A stretch of 64,000 nucleotides of DNA, from NCBI GenBank assembly GCA_021778805.1, contig JAJYBV010000004.1, positions 1 to 64,000 of the forward strand. Direction: 5' to 3'. The DNA comes from Chloroflexota bacterium. GTDB taxonomy: Bacteria; Chloroflexota; Ktedonobacteria; Ktedonobacterales; JACDGC01. The translations under genes and the position numbers were made by a program. Positions 11,662 to 22,396 of the stretch are shown one piece after another (positions within the stretch are counted from its first letter, which is position 1; each line of letters opens with the position of its first letter). The notes beneath the pieces are model-generated. The model saw only the letters and a list, made by a program, of their open reading frames with translations, searched no databases and had not been told where the DNA came from.

Positions 11662-12546
11662 CTACATCACCGGTTTGCCAAGGCGGTATATCCGCTGCAG
11701 CCGTTCAGGTTCCTGCGCGGCAAACCAAGGATCTTTTGCCAGAAGCGCAAATGCTTCCGCAAAATAGGGCCGGCTTTCATCTTGCCGGCCCAGCGCATTC
11801 AAACACTCGGCGATTTCTTCACTCACATAGCCGGCTTGTTGCTCGCCGGATGCCGCCCAATCTGCATAGAGCGCCTGCTGTAATTCTAATGCTTCCTGGC
11901 AATGATTCAGAGATCGCAATTCGCGGCCGATACACCAGCGCGCGATGCGAATTTCCTTAGCGTTGCCTGTAGATTGCTGAAACACATATGCGCGCTGAAA
12001 CATTTCCATTGCTTGTTCATATTGCCCAGCATCGTGATAGGTCCAGCCAATATTGTTATACAAAGCTCCACGCCAATTTTGCGCCTGTAGATCGCTTGTT
12101 TTTTCTGCCAGATCCAGCGCTTGTTCATTCCACTTTAATCGTTCCTCAGGCGGGGCAGCAATTCCAAGCATATGCAGCGCATCAATTGCATGGTATTCCG
12201 CATGTTGCGTAATTGCGGATTGATACGCGCGTGTAAACCAAAGAACGGCTTCATCAGGCTGGCCTGATGAATTAAAAACACGTCCGCGCTCTAAAAAATA
12301 CCGCGCCTGCGCCAGCGAAACCTCCGACTGAACCAGAGGCGCTACACCATCTAAAGTTAGGTGGGCTTCGGTAAATTGTCGCTGTAATCCCTGCGCCCGT
12401 GCAATTTGGGTTAGCAGCTGCAGATGGTATGAAATATTTCCGCTGGCTATAGCTTGGGGCAGCAATAGCCGAAATGTCGCCTCGGTATTTGCGGGGTTGG
12501 CGTAATCCCATAGCGCATCAAAGTTGGGAAGAGGATTTGTATGCAT
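11662..12546 (-). CDS. TPR-repeat protein
   Basis: Repeated helical TPR-like units, e.g. ALYNNIGWTYHDAGQYEQAMEMFQRAYVFQQSTGN. Confidence 0.75.
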   Translation of the reverse strand: MHTNPLPNFDALWDYANPANTEATFRLLLPQAIASGNISYHLQLLTQIARAQGLQRQFTEAHLTLDGVAPLVQSEVSLAQARYFLERGRVFNSSGQPDEAVLWFTRAYQSAITQHAEYHAIDALHMLGIAAPPEERLKWNEQALDLAEKTSDLQAQNWRGALYNNIGWTYHDAGQYEQAMEMFQRAYVFQQSTGNAKEIRIARWCIGRELRSLNHCQEALELQQALYADWAASGEQQAGYVSEEIAECLNALGRQDESRPYFAEAFALLAKDPWFAAQEPERLQRIYRLGKPVM

Positions 12547-12753
12547 AGCATTTATCTCACTTTTTGATGGAGGTATGTGGTCATTATAGCCTAATTTTTA
12601 GAACAGTGTCTACTATAAAAAATTGGCCATTTTTCAATGACGCAGATGTGATTTTACGGAAATTCGCATCATTATAATAAAAATATGTTATAGTGTATAT
12701 TATAAAAAATCATACTTAAATGCATTTATGGAATAGTTATATGAAGAGGTCTT

Positions 12754-13815
12754 ATGTTTATGTCCATTTTAAATAAGCAGCAACTTGAACAGGAAGCAGC
12801 AAATATTCAAACAGATCCTCAAAGACTTGATCAATTGGCATACAGTCCTGTTGCACGGAATATTATTGCGCAAAATATATCAACACCGCCGTACACCTTA
12901 AGGCGAATGATACAATCTTACAAAAATACTCGGGCGGTAGTTGCAGAAAATCCCAATATTTCTTTTGAATTGATACTTGAATTGCTTCCGGAATATCCCA
13001 ATCAGATAATTGAAAATCCTGCCTTTGATTTTTACTTGATTGAAAACCCAACCCTTTTGGAGAAATTTAATTCTGTTTTGCTTTGGAAAATTATTAATAA
13101 CGCTAATTTGCCGCGAGTCTTTTTATCTGAAGCAATGCGTTCATCCGATGAATTTCTGCGAATTGAAGCGCAAATGCATATCAATGCTACCAATACTATC
13201 GATGTAAATTGGCGTGCGGCAATGGTACGAATCATTGCTAAAGAGTTTCCAAAAGATTTTGTAAAGGAGCAGCTGTTCATGTTGCCTAGCTTTTTTAATA
13301 CAGAATTTTTGCAAACACTGAGTGAACGGCCGGGGTTTAAAAGGTTAGTAGCATTTTCAGCAAAACAATTAAGGAATCCAGCCAATACTATGGCAACAAT
13401 TCAAAATGATACTTCGACGCTTCCTGCTGAAATGACATTTGAAACATTGAAAACCAAATTCCAAGTATCTTTCAGTGAGGATGATTTGCAAGCCGTGGTC
13501 ATGAATGAGTATTGTACGGAAACCTTGCGAGGAGAACTTTATACCCAATATCTTATAAATTGGCTGAATAACTCAAAAAATTTAGAAAAATATTGGGTGT
13601 GTTTGTTAGGTTGCTGTACATCTCCGATGTTATGGGAAAACCATCTGAACATACATGATGAAGCGTTGCAAACGAATGCTTTAAACTGGTTTTGGAATTT
13701 GAACGCTGCAATGAATCCGCAAACATCAGAGGCCGTGCTGCTTGAATTATTGCAAAATAGTAATAGGTTTGTGCGTGCGGCTGCTTCTGAAACAATAAAA
13801 AATAATGCAAGATGA
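12754..13815 (+). CDS. Hypothetical helical-repeat protein (leucine-rich-repeat-variant-like), first gene of a MoxR/VWA operon
   Basis: Repeats such as RAVVAENPNISFELILELLPEYP / NQIIENPAFDFYLIENPTLLEKF; 12 nt upstream of the MoxR-type ATPase on the same strand. Confidence 0.6.
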   Translation: MFMSILNKQQLEQEAANIQTDPQRLDQLAYSPVARNIIAQNISTPPYTLRRMIQSYKNTRAVVAENPNISFELILELLPEYPNQIIENPAFDFYLIENPTLLEKFNSVLLWKIINNANLPRVFLSEAMRSSDEFLRIEAQMHINATNTIDVNWRAAMVRIIAKEFPKDFVKEQLFMLPSFFNTEFLQTLSERPGFKRLVAFSAKQLRNPANTMATIQNDTSTLPAEMTFETLKTKFQVSFSEDDLQAVVMNEYCTETLRGELYTQYLINWLNNSKNLEKYWVCLLGCCTSPMLWENHLNIHDEALQTNALNWFWNLNAAMNPQTSEAVLLELLQNSNRFVRAAASETIKNNAR

Positions 13816-13827
13816 TAAAGGATAATT

Positions 13828-14856
13828 ATGACACCGCAAGAGTTAGTAAAATTTTTGGATGAATTAATAAAACATCGGATTTTTATGAGTGCGATGATAT
13901 GGGGGCCTCCGGGTATTGGGAAATCGAGTATTGTAGAACAAACGGCAATTCATCATCAACTTTCGTTTATTGATGTACGTTTGTCGCAGCTTGCTCCGAC
14001 CGATTTGCGAGGATTGCCGGCCCCTGACCATGAAAATCATCTATCCCGCTGGTATCCGCCAGAGTTTTTGCCAACAAAAGGTCAGGGAATTTTATTTTTG
14101 GATGAATTGAATATGGCGCCACCAACTATGCAAGGTATGGCGCAGCAATTAATCCTGGATCGGCGGGTTGGTTCATATACAGTGCCCGATGGCTGGTTTA
14201 TCTGGGCTGCTGGCAACCGCAAAGAAGATAAAGCTTCTGTGTATGATATGCCTGCGCCGCTGGCAAATAGATTTTTGCATCTTTTTATAGATCCGGATTT
14301 TGAAAGTTTTAAGGCTTATGCTATTGTTCATAATATTCATGAAATGATCTTAGCGTTTATTTCGTATCGTCCTGAATTACTGCATAAATTAAACGCTACT
14401 CAATCTGCGTGGCCATCACCAAGATCGTGGATGATGGCCAGCATGCTTCATTCAGCTAACTTAACAATTGAGCCAGTTGTAGGGCAGGCGGCAAGTGATG
14501 AATTTCGAGCATATATCAAGATTTATAATAATTTGCCAAATATCGAGGCAATATTAAGCGGCAATGGCGCAGCGATCAATTTTCCCGATGATATTTCCGT
14601 AAGATACGCTGTTATAGTGGCTTTAACCCGCCGAGCAAAAACTTTGGATGAGAGATTGAACGCATTCCAATGGCTATATCAATCTGGGAATATGGAATGG
14701 ACGCAGGTGTATGCTGTGGATGTTTTGAATGTGTATAAATCAAAGAATGAGAAGGGAATTTTTATTAACGCAGTGAAGCAACGGCCGGGATTGCTCAAAT
14801 TTTTGAAAAATTATTTAAATTTGCTGGCTGAGGATTTAGCTGATGAAAATGTCTGA
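13828..14856 (+). CDS. MoxR-family AAA+ ATPase
   Basis: Walker A WGPPGIGKSS, Walker B GILFLDELN, sensor WAAGNRKEDKASVYDMPAPLANRF. Confidence 0.88.
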   Translation: MTPQELVKFLDELIKHRIFMSAMIWGPPGIGKSSIVEQTAIHHQLSFIDVRLSQLAPTDLRGLPAPDHENHLSRWYPPEFLPTKGQGILFLDELNMAPPTMQGMAQQLILDRRVGSYTVPDGWFIWAAGNRKEDKASVYDMPAPLANRFLHLFIDPDFESFKAYAIVHNIHEMILAFISYRPELLHKLNATQSAWPSPRSWMMASMLHSANLTIEPVVGQAASDEFRAYIKIYNNLPNIEAILSGNGAAINFPDDISVRYAVIVALTRRAKTLDERLNAFQWLYQSGNMEWTQVYAVDVLNVYKSKNEKGIFINAVKQRPGLLKFLKNYLNLLAEDLADENV

Positions 14857-15985
14857 CGCAACAAAGTCGCGGATTAATATAGCAATGGTGACTCTTCGGC
14901 GATTGGCGCCATTTTTAGCAACTGTAGCAATGTTTGCCCATTTTATTGAAGATGAACGTATTGAAACTGCCGCAACAAATGGGAAAGATATTATTATCAA
15001 TCCAAATTTTTTTAATTCGCTTTCAGCGCGGAACCGCGCCGGTGTACTGCTGCATGAAACGCTGCACGCTGCTTTATTGCATGTAACCAGGCGCGGTACT
15101 AGAGATCCCAAATTATGGAATATTGCTGCAGATATTGTTGTAAACGGGATGATCGCGAATATTCCGGAATTAGAACTACCGGAAGGTGTAATAAGAGTTC
15201 AAGAATTGGAAGCGCTGAGTGTTGAGGAAATCTATCATGAGTTGTTGGCAAATGCAAACAAATATACATTGCTCAAGCAAATATTTGACGCAAGTATGTT
15301 TGATTTACAGGAATATGGGGTTGCTGATGGCTCGATGAAATCTCAAATAGATCGAGACGCTGAAACATATTGGCGCAATGTTTTTAAACAAGCTGAGGTT
15401 ATTGCAAGAAACAATAATTTTAGTTTACAATCTTTGGGAATAGAGCGTGAATTAGAGGCGCTGACTCCAGGTTCTCTCGATTGGCAAGCGCTGCTTTGGC
15501 GATTTGTTGTTCAAACACCAACAGATTTTGGTGATTTTGACCGCCGGATGATTGGACAAGGATATTATTTTGAAACTTTGGTTGGCTTAACAATTGATAT
15601 TTCAGTGGCTATTGATACCAGCGGATCTATTACAAACAAAGAACTGAACGCTTTTATTGGAGAGATTCAACTGATTTTAAGCATATATCCACATATTCGC
15701 TGCGAATTATATTATGCCGACGCAGACCTTTATGGTCCGTATACTATAACTCCGGAAAGCACTATACCACAACCAACCGGCGGAGGCGGCACAGATTTCC
15801 GTCCTTTTTTTAACAAGATTGAAGAAAGGACAGAACCACCCGCGGCGTGTATTTATTTTACAGATGGGTATGGCGTGTTTCCAAGCGAACCGCCCAATAT
15901 CCCCGTTTTATGGGTTATTATGCCGGGTGGAATTGAACTGAATACATTGCCTTTTGGCGAAGGTGTGCGGATGATTATTGATTAA
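14843..15985 (+). CDS. VWA-like / putative metallopeptidase domain protein (DUF2201-type)
   Basis: Zn-binding-like HETLHAALLHVTRRG plus MIDAS-like SVAIDTSGSITNKELNAF; overlaps the upstream ATPase ORF by 14 nt. Confidence 0.83.
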   Translation: MKMSDATKSRINIAMVTLRRLAPFLATVAMFAHFIEDERIETAATNGKDIIINPNFFNSLSARNRAGVLLHETLHAALLHVTRRGTRDPKLWNIAADIVVNGMIANIPELELPEGVIRVQELEALSVEEIYHELLANANKYTLLKQIFDASMFDLQEYGVADGSMKSQIDRDAETYWRNVFKQAEVIARNNNFSLQSLGIERELEALTPGSLDWQALLWRFVVQTPTDFGDFDRRMIGQGYYFETLVGLTIDISVAIDTSGSITNKELNAFIGEIQLILSIYPHIRCELYYADADLYGPYTITPESTIPQPTGGGGTDFRPFFNKIEERTEPPAACIYFTDGYGVFPSEPPNIPVLWVIMPGGIELNTLPFGEGVRMIID

Positions 15986-16127
15986 TCTGCCTATCGGCTG
16001 CGCCAATGCGTATTGCGATGGACACAAATGGAATTATTTGGCGTATTGGAAGTTGGTTGAAAAGTGCGATATGCTGGATATAAGCATAATTTATATCTAG
16101 AGATATGCGCTGAAAGGTCCCAAAACT

Positions 16128-17117
16128 ATGGCAGACGGTGTAACCATTGTTACCGATTTTCCCTTTGATTCGGCTGATAAAGAATATTTGCAAAAATCTG
16201 TCGAATCCAACGCCATATGGCATTTTATCCGCGATGCGGCGGCGCTTCGCTTAAACGTTCCACACGCCGATATTATCTGCTCTTTTCGGCCGCCCAACGA
16301 TATTGCGCAAACTGCGCAGCATCTTAAATGGCTGCAATATCCCGGAGCCGGGGCAGATAGCTTAATTGAACAAGGTTTTGAATTAGCAAAATTGCCGTTT
16401 AAAATTTGCACCGCAAATATTGTGAACGCGGTTGCCACTGCAGAGTATGTTTTAAGCGCCGCATTACTGTTTGCCCATAAATGGGACGCCATTTTAAATA
16501 TGCAAGCAAAAAAAATCTGGGCTACCGGGCGTGAATTAAGCGAAATTCGCGGGTTTGAGCTGCAAGGCAAAACAATGGGCATTATTGGCTTGGGATCTGT
16601 AGGCAGGCATGTGGCCAAACTCGCGCGCGCATTTGGCATGAAAACAGTAGGTGTTCGACGAACAGAGACCCGAGAAGATGATGAAGATACGATTTGTGAC
16701 AGCGTTTTTTCCGCTGCATATTTAACGGAGGTGTTAGAAAAATGCCATTACGTTGTGCTTGCTTTGCCGCTAACTGCCGTTACCAAACACATCATCAATG
16801 AAACTGCACTGAAAGCAATGCGTCACGATTCCTATTTAATTAATATTGCGCGCGGATCAATCATTCACGAACCCTCATTAATTCGCGCAATGCGCGAACG
16901 ATGGATTGCCGGAGCCGTTTTAGATGTTACCGAAACAGAGCCATTGCCGGCCTCCAGTCCGCTTTGGACTATACCGGGGGTGTTTATTTCGCCGCATGTT
17001 TCCGGTTTAACTACCGGCTATAGCCACCGAGTCGCTGAAATATTTGCCCAAAATATCAATCGGTTTTTGCAAGGTATGCCGCTGCTGTATCAGGTGGATC
17101 CGGAAAGAGGCTATTAA
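16128..17117 (+). CDS. D-2-hydroxyacid dehydrogenase (NAD(P)-binding)
   Basis: GKTMGIIGLGSVGRHVAKLARAFGMK, DSYLINIARGSIIHEPSLIRAM, GAVLDVTETEPLPASSPLW. Confidence 0.9.
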   Translation: MADGVTIVTDFPFDSADKEYLQKSVESNAIWHFIRDAAALRLNVPHADIICSFRPPNDIAQTAQHLKWLQYPGAGADSLIEQGFELAKLPFKICTANIVNAVATAEYVLSAALLFAHKWDAILNMQAKKIWATGRELSEIRGFELQGKTMGIIGLGSVGRHVAKLARAFGMKTVGVRRTETREDDEDTICDSVFSAAYLTEVLEKCHYVVLALPLTAVTKHIINETALKAMRHDSYLINIARGSIIHEPSLIRAMRERWIAGAVLDVTETEPLPASSPLWTIPGVFISPHVSGLTTGYSHRVAEIFAQNINRFLQGMPLLYQVDPERGY

Positions 17118-17262
17118 CCTGCCATGAGAAAATATCTTGCAGAATATGATATGCTATGTATGCCCTAATGTTGGGGCGGCCGGTTAGTGAAACATATTTC
17201 CGGTATGAAACGCTGCAGCGATGTTTGCTGGCAGTATCTGTTATTATTGAGGCTTTCGTTTT

Positions 17263-18363
17263 ATGGCGTCGTATCGAGTAACCGTTATCCCCGGCGATGG
17301 CACCGGTCCCGAAATTATGCAAGCCGCTCAAAGAGTGCTTGAGGCAACCGGTATAGATTTTGAATGGGTGGTTCAGGAGGCCGGACAGGCGGTTTTGGAG
17401 CGTGAAGGAGTGATTCTTCCTGAAAGAGTTATAGAATCAATTAAAGACACCAAGATCTGTTTAAAAGGTCCCCTAACTACACCAATGCTGCGCGGCATTC
17501 GCAGCGCAAATGTTACCCTGCGGAAAAGTTTAGATTTATACGCTAATATTCGCCCGGCGCATTCGTATACCGGCATGCGTTCCCGCTATTCCCGGGTAGA
17601 TTTAGTAATTATACGCGAAAATACCGAAGACTTATATTCGGGCATCGAATTTCAGCGCGGCTCACCCGAAATGGCCGAACTGGTGCAGTGGCTGCAGGAA
17701 CGTGGCTATCAAAATGTATCAACAGATGCAGCTATCAGTATGAAATATATCTCGTTCGAGGCTTCGCACCGTATTGCGAAATTTGCTTTTGAATACGCCA
17801 CAGCCAATAATCGGCGCAAAGTTACGGCCGTACATAAATCTAATATCATGCGCTTTTCCGATGGACTATTTTTGTCTACTGCCACGGATGTTGCAAAAGA
17901 ATATCCCAATATTCAATTTGATGACCGCATTGTAGACAGTATGTGCATGCAGTTAACACAGCGCCCGGAACAATATGATGTGTTGGTGCTGCCCAACTTA
18001 TATGGTGATATTATTTCGGACCTTACCGCCGGTATTATTGGCGGGTTAGGTGTGGCGCCCAGCGCAAATATTGGGGAAAATTACGCCGTTTTCGAGCCGG
18101 TGCATGGCAGCGCGCCACGCTATACCGGTCAAAATAAAGTGAACCCAATGGCAATGATGTTTTCTGGAGCATTAATGCTTAGGCATTTGGGGGAATATCA
18201 GGCAGCGACGCAAATTGAACGGGCAATTTCTGATATTATTGCCGAAGGTAAATATGTTACCTACGATCTGAAACCTCACCAAGATGATCGAACGGCAGTT
18301 GGAACATCTCAGGTTGCCGATGCGGTAATAGAACGAATGCGCACTGTGCGAGCGGGCAAATAA
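17263..18363 (+). CDS. icd: Isocitrate dehydrogenase, NAD-dependent type (IDH/IMDH family)
   Basis: VTVIPGDGTGPEI, ANIRPAHSYTG, VIIRENTEDLYSGIEF, DRIVDSMCMQL, NLYGDIISDLTAGIIGGLGVAPSANIG. Confidence 0.85.
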   Translation: MASYRVTVIPGDGTGPEIMQAAQRVLEATGIDFEWVVQEAGQAVLEREGVILPERVIESIKDTKICLKGPLTTPMLRGIRSANVTLRKSLDLYANIRPAHSYTGMRSRYSRVDLVIIRENTEDLYSGIEFQRGSPEMAELVQWLQERGYQNVSTDAAISMKYISFEASHRIAKFAFEYATANNRRKVTAVHKSNIMRFSDGLFLSTATDVAKEYPNIQFDDRIVDSMCMQLTQRPEQYDVLVLPNLYGDIISDLTAGIIGGLGVAPSANIGENYAVFEPVHGSAPRYTGQNKVNPMAMMFSGALMLRHLGEYQAATQIERAISDIIAEGKYVTYDLKPHQDDRTAVGTSQVADAVIERMRTVRAGK

Positions 18364-18408
18364 ACGTTGCCTGCTCCCGCCGAAACATGGAAGGAAGATT
18401 GAAGGAAG

Positions 18409-20532
18409 ATGTCTCAGCAGCTTTCCGCCATTTTGCAAACTGCCAGAAGTGATTTAGAAAACCTTGCCATAACCCATTTAGCCGAGTATCAGCAGCGTAA
18501 TGATGAAGATTTGCATTTGCTGCTGGATTTATGTGACGAATCTCATTCGCTGCCGCTGGATGATATTGAGCAAGAAGGGGTTCGCATTGCTGAAGCAAAC
18601 GACCCAATAGATGTTAGGCTGGAAAGCATTGAAAGAACCGCCGACGCGGTTGGCGCTGCTATTGATATGCATTTTGCCGGAATAGAGCAAATGCGATTGT
18701 ATGCGCGAGAGCAGCTGCGCCGATCGCGTCGCGCTTATATTATGAGTTTAACCAGAGGGTTTCAGAACGCCATCAATCTTCTGAAAACCGAGGAAAATGA
18801 AAGAACACATCTTTTCCAAGAACGGCTGCGGGCTTTGCAGCGGGTAAATGCAACCATCAATTCAAATTTTAGTTTGGAAGAAACGCTATCCGAATCGGCA
18901 AAAATTATCAACACGCAAGCGCACAGCGATCTTTGCGCTATTTTTACCAGCGCTGGCGCGGAAGATCTTACTTTGCGAGCTACCAGCCAGGATCCGGTAG
19001 ATTTTATTGGACATTATGTAATACACGTAGGTGAAGAGCTTACCGGCAGGATAGCGCAGCGCGGTTTTCCTGCAGGGGTTGCGGATATTTCCGCTTTGGG
19101 ATATGAGGTGATTGAATCGGCGATGTTTGACAGCCGGTTTCGCAGTATTTTTGTTATCCCAATTATCTATTTTGCTAATGATTCTAATACGCTCGAAGGC
19201 GCCATAACACTTCTTTCCGAGCAGCCTCGCGATTATTCCGTTGAAGAGATCAGTTTTTTGGAGATGATTGCCGGGCAATTAGCAATGGGGCTGGAAAACA
19301 GCTTTATTTATAGTCGAATGGATGAGCAATTTCGCCGCCAAGTAAACAGCATTAACACATTGCAGCATATTTCCGCTACGGTTGCCAGCTCTTTTGACTT
19401 AAGCCGTGTGCTGGAATTAATCATCTCTCAGGCAACTCCGGCCAGCGGTTCGCACTATGGCGCTATCTTTGCCTTCAATAACAATAATGCGCTGCAACTG
19501 CAATCGCATTATCACCTGGACGCCCCAGGTTTGCGCGAAACTATTATTCGTCCCGGTGAATGCTGCGTGGGCCGCGCTATGGAACGCTGCGACCGCACTT
19601 GGGCGTTGGATTGCATGCACACCGACGCTACATGTTTTTTGCAGAAATTGTCACTAAAACTGCCAAACGCGCATTCATCCTTGGCTATACCCTTGGTAAG
19701 TAAAGGATTGATGCATGGTGTTATGCTGCTGCTAAGCCAAAGTCAGCAAATTCAGCCATATATGCGCGCCGAAATGGTTGAAACTTTGGCTCACGAAGCT
19801 GCGGTAGCGATTGAATCTACCCGGTTGTATGAAGAAACATTGCGCGCGTTAGAAGTAAAATCGCGGCTGCTTCAGGAAATGCACCATCGCGTTAAAAATA
19901 ATCTGCTTAGTATCGCAGCCATCTTGCGTATGGAACGCCGAAGAACCACATCGGAAGAAGCGGCAAAAATTTTGGCCGAAAGCGTCAGCCGAATCGATGG
20001 TATGGCCGCAACTCACGATTTGCTTTCGCGCGAAGAGCAAATCGGATCTGCCAGCCTGGAAGATTTAGCGCGGAAATTGGTTGGTGTAGTAAGCGCGCAT
20101 TTAGTGCCGCCAACTATGAAGGTAGATTTTGAAATTCGCGCCGCCGATAAAGTTGAAGTGCATTCCCGCGATGCGCTGGCGTTATCGTTGATTTTAAATG
20201 AACTAATAGCAAACTCGATTGAACATGGCTTCAAAAATTGCGATTATGGCAAAGTGAAAATTGGCGCATGGAAAGAGCCTGACTCGATTCATTTGATTAT
20301 TGCAGATCTTGGTCAAGAACTTGCAGACACAATAGACTTCAGCAGCCTTTCCAGCTTAGGGCTTCCATTGGTGCGAGATATCACCCGCGATCAACTTCGC
20401 GGTACTTTTACTTTGCGCCGCGCGCCATTACCTGAATTTTTACGCGATGAAGCCGATGATGAAACGAATTGGACGGTTGCAGAAATAATTTTTCCGGGTG
20501 AAATGCCTCCGATATCATCGCAGACGACATGA
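18409..20532 (+). CDS. GAF-domain sensor histidine kinase (HisKA_2/HWE-like)
   Basis: Two GAF-like regions and LLQEMHHRVKNNLLSIAAILRMERRR followed by ALALSLILNELIANSIEHGF. Confidence 0.88.
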   Translation: MSQQLSAILQTARSDLENLAITHLAEYQQRNDEDLHLLLDLCDESHSLPLDDIEQEGVRIAEANDPIDVRLESIERTADAVGAAIDMHFAGIEQMRLYAREQLRRSRRAYIMSLTRGFQNAINLLKTEENERTHLFQERLRALQRVNATINSNFSLEETLSESAKIINTQAHSDLCAIFTSAGAEDLTLRATSQDPVDFIGHYVIHVGEELTGRIAQRGFPAGVADISALGYEVIESAMFDSRFRSIFVIPIIYFANDSNTLEGAITLLSEQPRDYSVEEISFLEMIAGQLAMGLENSFIYSRMDEQFRRQVNSINTLQHISATVASSFDLSRVLELIISQATPASGSHYGAIFAFNNNNALQLQSHYHLDAPGLRETIIRPGECCVGRAMERCDRTWALDCMHTDATCFLQKLSLKLPNAHSSLAIPLVSKGLMHGVMLLLSQSQQIQPYMRAEMVETLAHEAAVAIESTRLYEETLRALEVKSRLLQEMHHRVKNNLLSIAAILRMERRRTTSEEAAKILAESVSRIDGMAATHDLLSREEQIGSASLEDLARKLVGVVSAHLVPPTMKVDFEIRAADKVEVHSRDALALSLILNELIANSIEHGFKNCDYGKVKIGAWKEPDSIHLIIADLGQELADTIDFSSLSSLGLPLVRDITRDQLRGTFTLRRAPLPEFLRDEADDETNWTVAEIIFPGEMPPISSQTT

Positions 20533-20661
20533 AAAACCCGCGGAAATATGGAAATTGTTTCTGATATGGTACAATTCAAGTAACATGAGGACACCGCTGA
20601 AACGAATATCCTGTATGCGGATACTCACAATACTGTAAGGCAATTGAAAGGAAAAAGCATC

Positions 20662-21588
20662 ATGCGAAAGAAAATTACGGTTGTTGGCGCCGGAAATGTT
20701 GGCGCAACGGTTGCCCAACGGGCTGCCGAACGTAATTATGCTGATATTGTTCTTGTTGATATAGTAGAAGGCCTTCCCCAAGGCAAGGCTTTGGATATGT
20801 TGGAGGCCGGCCCGGTAATAGGTTATGATTCCATGGTTACCGGAACTAATTCCTATGAAGAAACCGCAAACTCTTCGGTAGTTGTAATTACTTCCGGATT
20901 AGCGCGTAAACCCGGTATGAGCAGGGATGATCTCGTTCGCGCCAATCAAACTATTATCTCTTCGGTAACAGAGCAAGTTGCAAAATATTCTCCCGATGCA
21001 ATTATCGTTGTCGTCACCAATCCGTTAGACGCTATGGCGCAGTTGACGTTTTCCGTCAGCAAATTCCCTAAAAATCGTGTCGTTGGCATGGCCGGCGTTT
21101 TAGATACAGCGCGTTTCCGCACATTCCTAGCCGCGGAACTGAATGTTTCGGTTCGCGATGTGCAAGCGTATGTTATCGGCGGCCACGGTGATACAATGAT
21201 TCCGTTAACCAAAATGACAACTATTGCCGGGGTTCCGGTTACACAGTTAATTTCAGAGGATCGCTTGGCGCAAATTGTTCAGCGCACCCGCGATGGCGGC
21301 GCAGAAATCGTCAACTATCTGAAAACAGGCAGCGCCTATTATGCTCCATCGGCCTCTGTTATGGAAATGGTTGACGCAATAATGCTGGATCAAAAGCGTA
21401 TTCTGCCATGTTCTGCCTATTTGCAAGGTGAATATGGCATTCACGATCTGTTTGTAGGCGTTCCGGTAAAACTTGGCGCATCCGGCATTGAGCAGGTTGT
21501 GGAAGTAGAGCTTTCTGATGGCGATCGCGCGGCTTTGCAGCGTTCCGCAAACGCCGTAAAAGAAATAGTGGAAGTTATGGGTATATAA
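20662..21588 (+). CDS. mdh: Malate dehydrogenase
   Basis: [71 protein letters not shown]. Start at the internal Met preceded by AAAGGAA. Confidence 0.94.
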   Translation: MRKKITVVGAGNVGATVAQRAAERNYADIVLVDIVEGLPQGKALDMLEAGPVIGYDSMVTGTNSYEETANSSVVVITSGLARKPGMSRDDLVRANQTIISSVTEQVAKYSPDAIIVVVTNPLDAMAQLTFSVSKFPKNRVVGMAGVLDTARFRTFLAAELNVSVRDVQAYVIGGHGDTMIPLTKMTTIAGVPVTQLISEDRLAQIVQRTRDGGAEIVNYLKTGSAYYAPSASVMEMVDAIMLDQKRILPCSAYLQGEYGIHDLFVGVPVKLGASGIEQVVEVELSDGDRAALQRSANAVKEIVEVMGI

Positions 21589-21670
21589 GCCCCTTAACTT
21601 GCATTTCGTCTGATAGATATTTACTGATCTTTAACAATTAAAGTGGGATAAGATATACCTCGTAATCAAG

Positions 21671-21722
21671 GATACGTAAGGGGCTGCCGCCCCTTACGCG
21701 GGGTTTGGGGTGTCCCCAAAAT
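21671..21722 (-). repeat. Dispersed A-family repeat, single copy in reverse orientation
   Basis: Reverse complement reads TTTTGGGGACACCCCAAACCCCGCGTAAGGGGCGGCAGCCCCTTACG, matching the array unit. Confidence 0.85.
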
Positions 21723-21783
21723 TATTGATAAAAACAATTACATATCTATCTCATAATTTAGAGCGGTTCTGCCGCAACTGCCG

Positions 21784-21818
21784 AAAGATCCGGAAGAAAT
21801 ACATCCGGATCTTTTTTC
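21784..21818 (+). terminator. Rho-independent terminator between mdh and queD
   Basis: AAAGATCCGGA-agaaataca-TCCGGATCTTT stem with T-run. Confidence 0.8.
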
Positions 21819-21853
21819 CGGCAGGTAATTATTGTAGTAAGCGTTTTTTAACT

Positions 21854-22228
21854 ATGTTTCAGGTTTGTAAAACATTCAGTTTTGACGCCGCCCATATTTT
21901 ATTGGGATATAACGGCAAATGCGCCAATTTGCATGGCCACCATTGGGAAGCCGCCGTATGTATTGAAGGCAATACCCTAGACCCGGTCGGCATGCTGATT
22001 GATTTTGGGGATGTAAAACGATATTTGCAGCAAACGGCCGGCAGTTATGACCATGCTATGTTGAATGATATACCGCCATATACCGACATTAACCCAACTT
22101 CGGAAAATGTCGCTAAAGCCATTTTTCATTCTTTGCAAAGCAAACTTGCCGAATCGGATCCACATTTGCGTGTAGCATATGTACAGGTTTGGGAAACACC
22201 GACTTCTTGGGCAAAATATTGGGAATAA
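21854..22228 (+). CDS. queD: 6-carboxytetrahydropterin synthase / 6-pyruvoyl tetrahydropterin synthase family (QueD)
   Basis: MFQVCKTFSFDAAHIL...CANLHGHHWEAAVCIEG...GMLIDFGDVK...YDHAMLND: Zn-binding His pattern of QueD/PTPS. Start chosen downstream of the terminator. Confidence 0.9.
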   Translation: MFQVCKTFSFDAAHILLGYNGKCANLHGHHWEAAVCIEGNTLDPVGMLIDFGDVKRYLQQTAGSYDHAMLNDIPPYTDINPTSENVAKAIFHSLQSKLAESDPHLRVAYVQVWETPTSWAKYWE

Positions 22229-22305
22229 GCCAGATCTTCGCCTATTCCGCATGCGTTTTTTAGCATAAAGCGGAAATATAGGCGCTGTATATGTTTCCCA
22301 TGAAC

Positions 22306-22334
22306 TTGTACCAATTCGTGAACATTGGTACAAT
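22306..22334 (+). promoter_or_regulatory. Palindromic promoter/operator
   Basis: TTGTACCAAT-tcgtgaac-ATTGGTACAA perfect 10-bp arms; TTGTAC and TACAAT fit as -35/-10 boxes with a 17 bp spacer. Confidence 0.6.
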
Positions 22335-22396
22335 GCAATGTGAAACACTTGCAACGCCAGAAAATTTTCCATGCTCTTCAGGGAAAGGGATGCATC

